A stretch of 64,000 bases of DNA from Balamuthia mandrillaris (lineage: Eukaryota > Discosea > Longamoebia > Balamuthiidae), in the NCBI GenBank assembly GCA_031835245.1, contig JAVKOQ010000187.1, positions 1 through 64,000 of the forward strand, written 5' to 3'. This document shows positions 58,815 through 64,000 of the stretch, one piece after another; the stretch's first letter is position 1, and each line of letters begins with the position of its first letter. Below the pieces are notes generated by a model. The model was given only the letters and a program-made list of their open reading frames with translations. It made no database searches and had not been told where the DNA came from. Both the position numbers and the translations under genes were made by a program.

Positions 58815-59698
58815 CTCAATTCATGCGGCTAATCCATTGTCCGGGTGGTTAAACGAAAAAGGCTGAGTACATGGGCTACCGACGATCGAACCAGCTATTC
58901 ACTTGACTATGAACTGGTTCAAACCTCTGAGGCTATGCAACAAGGCAAGCTACCAGGTGCCAATAACGCTCAGCGAGGCAAGAATAAGGGACGATTAGTG
59001 AATGCCATCGCCATGTCCCCCTATAACACTAGCTTTGCCGCTATTACCAGCGATGGCACTATGTACGATTTGTTGTTGTTGTTGTTGTTCAAGTTTGCTC
59101 TTCAAAGCTTTTTAAGTCTGATATTTAGTAATAATACACACTTAGATGGATGTGGGACTATAGCGTTCATCAAGAAGATAAGCAACAAGCCCTTAAACTG
59201 GTGGACGAGCAGAGGATTGGCACTGTTGGCATATCAGGCTTTTGTCAAAGTCTTTCCTCGCCGGTGTGTGCTGTCGCTGTTTGCCCATTCTCTCCCTATC
59301 AACGCCAAAGTCGTGTTGCTGCTGCTCCTTTGCTTGCAGTGGGAACCTATGGTGGCGGCCTTCAGGTATATTCTCTGTCTCTATCTCTATCTCTGTCTCT
59401 GTCTCTGTCTCTGTCTCTGTCTCTGTCTCTGTCTCTGTCTCTGTCTCTGTCTCTGTCTCTGTCTCTGTCTCTGTCTCTGTCTCTGTCTCTGTCTCTGTCT
59501 CTGTCTCTGTCTCTGTCTCTGTCTCTGTCTCTGTCTCTGTCTCTGTCTCTGTCTCTGTCTCTCTCTGTCTCTCTCTCTGTCTCTGTCTCTGTCTCTGTCT
59601 CTGTCTCTGTCTCTGTCTCTGTCTCTGTCTCTGTCTCTCTCTGTCTCTCTCTCTGTCTCTCTCTCTGTCTCCGTCTCTGCTCTGTCTCTCTCTGTCTC

Positions 59699-59744
<46 letters not shown>

Positions 59745-60648
59745 GCAGGAAGTTAATTTACGCTATTGATTCTTTTGTCCTCTTCAAATTTCTCATCAGA
59801 TAATTGATACCCTCCATATGCGACTTTGTGGTGAATATTCCATAACCACGGGGAATCCAATACCAGTTCGAGGCATTCAATGGCTTGATTCATCTTCAGT
59901 CCTGTGCTATACCTGCGAAGAGTGCGCATCCCTATTTTTTCCTTTTGAACTCTCACCCACACTTGTTTTCTCTCCAGGAAGAGTAGCAAATCGGCGAAAC
60001 CGGAGTTTCACAATAGAGTCATACGAGTAGATCTACGAACAGGCAGGCAAAAGGATATTCGTGTATGTACTTCGCCGTCCTATCTGCTTATGCTTTCATT
60101 ACGTTGACCTGCTACTAATTTGCTCTCCACAGAAAATACCTGCAGAGGCAACTTACATCCGTGGCATATGCGTTTCTGTGTTACGGCATTATTTGGTAGT
60201 AATGCTGAAAGATAGGTAACCATAAACTTGAACCATAAGCCTGCATTCTGATATCCTTACATAACGCGTTGTTTTTTCCCCAAAAGGCCCTTTGAGTTGT
60301 GGGACGTTCGCTCTTGGACGATGGTTGGATTGGTAAAACCTCCTTCCTCCCAACAACAGATCACAGCGTTGGTATGGCGTCCCCATTATTTTATTTCTTC
60401 CGCGTCAATCGAAGACGTTGCAGAGCAGTTTGTCTTCTCTACATCTGATGGTCTCTCTCTCTCTCTTTCTCCCATGTCTTCTACATGCTCTAAACTCATT
60501 TCATTACAGGCATGCTCTATTGTTACACAGTGCAGCAAAATACAATAGTGCCCACCCAGTTGCAAGCTGAATTGAACACCGGCATTATATCTACCTTAGC
60601 TTGGTTTGTTGTCTTTATTGGTCTTGATTGTTGCTCTCTTATGCTAAT

Positions 60649-60702
<54 letters not shown>

Positions 60703-62081
60703 GGCAAGACAATATCCTTGTAGGAGGAGACACGAACGGAGTCATTCACTGTTGGAATTCTGAGTTGAAACGAACACAGTTAAGACCTCTCTCTCAGGCT
60801 TTCATGGCTTGCTTTTTTCTCACCCAGAAGCACCAAACACTGTAGGAATTTTCCAACACAGCGGGGCCTTATTCGCAACATTGCTTTCTCGCCAGACACC
60901 AGTGCAGAGCCCGCAGTAGAGTCTCAACCACGAAAAAGGCACCACATCTTAGTGCTGTTTAATGAAGGCGAATTTGGCGTATGGGATTTAGATCACGGGC
61001 ACCGTCTCAGCTTCAGCAACTACCTTTTGTCTAGAGATCTCAGGGCGTTGGACGTGGACTGGGTATCTCCTACTCACCCCGTTGTGGCCACCAGCGATGG
61101 CTGCGTTCGCATTTTAGACCGTTCTCTATCCACCAGCAACTCTCCCATTTGCAAGAGCATCGTATTCCAGCCCTCCATAGCTACACCACTCCTGCTCTCC
61201 GGCCTGCAAGCCGCTCAGTTATATACGTTATTGCTGCATCTTCTTCCTGTTGATCCTACAAAACAGCAATATTGCTTTCCCTGGAGCAAACATCCAGCAG
61301 CGCAACGCTTTCCTCGACCGTTTTTACTGCGCAGAGGTTCTGTGACCTCCTCCACTTCTTCTCAGCGATCAAGCCCGAGCTCATCTGGGACAATGGACGA
61401 TGAAAACGCGTTTGCATTGCTCCGTTTTGTTCCAAAGGATGTCACTCATACCCTTACTCATTATGAGGATATTCCCTCGCGATGCCTAACGTTGGCTGCC
61501 TACTTTGGAAATCAGAGGGGTAGGCTTTTTTTCTCTTTATCTATTTTTTTTTTTACAGTTTGAAGTTTAAGTTCTTGTCTTTGTCTATCAAGCTGTGAGG
61601 TTTTGGACTTTGGCCTCTAGAGCTATCAAGCGCCTGGTTCAGAAAACTAGACCAGATGATACTGCCCACCCAAGTAAGCATATTCCAGAAGAACAACAAA
61701 TAGCCAAGACCCCAGAAGGAAGAGACGATGATGGCGAGCGGTCAAGCCTTCCAGAGGAGGACGCTGTTGGCGTCATTAGCCACACGTCGCGCAGCACCAT
61801 CAACTCACGGCGATCCTCAGCAATGGACATTATTGACGCTGGTAGTGAAGGTTTTCCTCTTCAACTTCCGGAAGTGTTGCAAGATAGCTCTTATGTTCGC
61901 GCGTTGGAACAACAAAGAGCTTCCCATAACGAAGCACTTTGTAACTCCTACGATCTTGTGCAAAGCAACACCAATCTAAGTACGATGATTCCTCTTCATT
62001 CTTCTACTCTTTGTTTTATGTCGTCTCACCTCTTTTTATCTCGTTGCAGAGCTTTTCCTTGGCCAAAAAGAAGCAGGTATA

Positions 62082-62112
<31 letters not shown>

Positions 62113-63199
62113 TTAGGAGGAAGCGAGGAAGTAAAGCCTAACCAAACAACTTTTTTTTTTGCTTTTTGTAAAAGCAATGGAGCAGTTGCTGGCGACCAGT
62201 TTCTCGCATCCTAATTACAGAACTGACTTATTGAAGGCATGCATAGTCGCTGCCACTCATTCTCACGAAGCCTTCCTCCGTACAGTACTGTTTTTCACCC
62301 CATTTTTCTTCACCGTCGTATTTTCCTGATTGTTTTAAACGCAGACACAAGAAGTGGCCGTAAACATGGTGGCCAACGGATGGATCGATGACGGTGTACA
62401 ATTACTCTGTATCATCAACAAGGGTCTTGAAGCCACCCGATACTTACAGAACCACTCGCGGTGGTTGGACGCAGCCTGGTTAGCCAAAGTAAGCTCGTTT
62501 CCTTTTTTTCGTTATTTATTTTTATTGATTTATTTACAAAAAAAAAAGATGATGCTCAACAAAGAAGAATGCACCATCGTGTATAAGCGGTGGGCCAACC
62601 ATCTCATCAACTCCAACAGAAAGGTATGTTTTCATTCGCCAAGTGTTGTTTGCTCGCCTATTAACTTCTTTTTTTTTTTCTTTTTGTAAAAATAAAGGAT
62701 AAAGCTTTGGAAGTATTATTGTCATTGGGAGAGATAAGAGGCGTGCTTTACTTGCTACATTCTACGGGACGTTTGGACACTGCCGTCATGTTTGCAGCAG
62801 CATGTCTACAGGCTGGTCTCCTTGAACCCTATTTAGCACATGGTACGCTACAACATGGTGTCCCTTATTGGCCTTCACTCACGTTCTAAATGCAAAGGCA
62901 AAGACTCTTCTGAGGATCTTCAGAGTTACCTCTCATTCTTGGAAACAGCGGTAGTGCCTTTGCCAAAGTTACTCCACTTCATCTACGAGGACTATGCCGC
63001 CTATCTTCGAAGCCACCGGCTGGAGGCTGCCGCCTCCTTCTACGAAGGAGGAGCACGTGGCTCCCTCGGCGACAGTAGCAGCGGCGTGCCCACCCAGGCA
63101 GCCTCCATGGTTGAAGTCATGAGCGCTGCTTTGGAGAAAGGAAGGGAAGATGGAGGAGGAGAAGGAACAAAACAAGCCGCAAGCCACAATAACACCTAA
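57322..63199 (+). CDS. WDR11: WDR11 orthologue
   Basis: About 20 exons. Starts MLLAQSQRWVVWG at 57322, with GTWGWQNVLAFACQSCVVL, the conserved first blade of WDR11 (DWGWQGLIAYGCHSLVVV in animals). Further WD motifs: VLASGDSTGNIILWN, FHWHPDNTSLLYSLH then LWDTQTGVRLWKKDFPEPIATL (matching the LWKK block of WDR11), ELWDVRSW, VFGVWDLDHG, and later an alpha-solenoid with AVNMVANGWIDDGVQL, LLHSTGRLDTAVMFAAACLQAGLL and YEDYAAYLRSHRLEAAASF. It ends with an acidic tail, stop 63199. WDR11 forms the complex with FAM91A1 and helps capture AP-1-derived vesicles at the trans-Golgi; it is also needed for cilia signalling in animals. Introns contain CT tracts, one GA tract (62086-62112) and a long hexanucleotide repeat. 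Confidence 0.9.
59386..59735 (+). repeat. (CTGTCT)n hexanucleotide repeat in a WDR11 intron
   Basis: About 350 bp of CTGTCT units with later TCTCTC interruptions, between donor 59366 and the acceptor ctcatcag near 59800. It is the longest simple repeat in the window and lies on the coding strand as a pyrimidine-rich run. Confidence 0.95.
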
Positions 63200-63631
63200 A
63201 AAGAAATATTTGTGAGTGGAATGCAAAGAATGTAAGGCATCTGAACAAATATTTTTAAAGAATAATCATTACTGGATTACCAAATAAAGGGAAAAATTGG
63301 GAAATTTTGAACGAAACGATGAAAAATTATGGTGGAGGCGGAACACCCCACCAAAAAAAAAATGAAAAATTTTTCATTTTTTGCTCGACTATTCTGGATA
63401 AGGAGGAGGCGGCAGAGGAGGGGAAAAGAGAAAGAGAAAAGGAAGGAAGGGTTTTTGCCCCTTTGTGGTTTGATCCTTACGCCGCCAGAAGTGTCCTAAA
63501 GGAAGGTAGGGCCAAGCTTGTTTGTTTTTTTTTTTTTTTTTAAAGGAAGGGAAGGAGAAGAAGGAAGAAACAAACAAACACTTTTTTTTGTTTGTTGATC
63601 ACACAAAGGCAAAGAACAAGGCAAAAAAAAA
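63200..63631. promoter_or_regulatory. Gap between WDR11 and AP-1 gamma
   Basis: 432 bp with an AATAAA-like signal (ccaaataaagg, 63280-63290), A and T runs and a G/A-rich stretch. It holds the 3' end of WDR11 and the AP-1 gamma upstream region. No other gene is seen. Confidence 0.5.
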
Positions 63632-64000
63632 ATGACTTCGATAAAATTGATCGACCTGATCAAAGCGGTACGAAACTGCAAGACGGCAGCCGATGAGCGC
63701 TCTGTCATTGCCAAGGAGTGCGCACGCATACGTACGGACATCAAGGGAGAGGACCCCGAGTTTAGGCACCGCAACGTGGCCAAGCTGCTGTACATCCACA
63801 TGCTGGGCTACCCCACCCATTTCGGCCAGATGGAGTGCCTCAAGCTGATCGCCTCTCCCAACTTTCCTGACAAGCGGGTCGGCTACCTGGGCCTCATGGT
63901 TCTCCTCGACGAAACTCAGGAAGTCCTCATGCTTGCCACTCACTCTCTCATCAGGTACCTTTTTTCCCTCTCATTTGATTTTTTTCCACTACACTCTTCA
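63632..64000 (+). CDS. AP1G1: AP-1 complex subunit gamma (adaptin), 5' part
   Basis: First coding exon 63632-63954, followed by a GTACCT donor and the start of an intron; the rest lies outside the window. The 107 complete codons read [34 protein letters not shown], then [32 protein letters not shown] and [14 protein letters not shown], nearly the animal gamma-adaptin N-terminus. Gamma-adaptin is a large subunit of AP-1, which selects cargo and recruits clathrin at the trans-Golgi and endosomes; this part is the start of its alpha-solenoid trunk. Confidence 0.95.
   Translation, partial: MTSIKLIDLIKAVRNCKTAADERSVIAKECARIRTDIKGEDPEFRHRNVAKLLYIHMLGYPTHFGQMECLKLIASPNFPDKRVGYLGLMVLLDETQEVLMLATHSLIRYLFSLSFDFFPLHSS

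Noticed and set aside
58845-59803. Long frames of SLSLSL or CLCLCL repeats
   Set aside because: Products of the CTGTCT repeat in a WDR11 intron; the WD-repeat exons on both sides splice around it.
1-64000. CRISPR arrays, bacterial operons or insertion sequences
   Set aside because: No spaced repeats of that type; introns, polyadenylation-like signals and eukaryotic families are present throughout.

Overview
The window reads as nuclear DNA of a free-living protist, most likely an amoebozoan; a discosean of the Acanthamoeba/Balamuthia type is my guess and is inference only. Reasons: about 20 densely packed genes in 64 kb, most cut by short GT-AG introns (about 60-450 bp); core eukaryotic genes (DNA polymerase alpha, exosome Rrp40, an RBM5/10-type splicing factor, SAGA Spt7, WDR11, AP-1 gamma); ROCO and STE20 kinases; a C9orf72 orthologue; and a few intron-free genes of bacterial-type families (HutD, Dps). 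Two identical tRNA-Gly(UCC) genes are present. Many introns carry long CT dinucleotide tracts, almost always on the coding strand.

Layout. 1-4635 is a poor, AT-richer flank: remains of an unrecognised minus-strand gene (185-844), a broken chromodomain-type Ty3/gypsy retroelement fossil ending in a short LTR near 3723, and about 900 bp of non-descript DNA. 4636-9338 (-) is a PAK-like kinase with coiled coil, SH3, B-box and RPEL parts, divergent from a TLC-domain membrane protein (9752-10643, +). 10817-13018 (-) is a pentameric ligand-gated ion channel, divergent from a HutD-family cupin (13286-13975, +). Then tRNA-Gly, a short-chain dehydrogenase (-), a Dps-like protein (-), and the POLA1 gene (16964-22797, -). 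POLA1 shares a promoter with E2F-type and CRE-type sites with the C9orf72 orthologue (23519-25618, +). An RBM5/10-like factor, a possible Pol III RNA, and an RNase III-like mitochondrial ribosomal protein follow on the plus strand.

31246-38329 (-) is the most striking gene: ankyrin repeats, Rho-like GTPase, LRRs, Roc-COR with an SH3 insert, a protein kinase, and then, in the same reading frame, a complete domain resembling L-erythro-3,5-diaminohexanoate dehydrogenase, an enzyme of bacterial lysine fermentation. A second unusual fusion (51302-55287, -) joins two actin-binding CH domains to a bubblegum-type acyl-CoA synthetase whose catalytic motifs look eroded. Between them lie an unrecognised coiled-coil protein, the second tRNA-Gly, Spt7, a BAH-RS-S1-Plus3 protein and Rrp40.

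The right end holds a small CxxC protein (-), WDR11 (57322-63199, +) and the first exon of AP-1 gamma (63632 onward, +). WDR11 and AP-1 act in the same Golgi trafficking route, so their adjacency is notable. Genes are often arranged as divergent pairs with 200-700 bp shared upstream regions.
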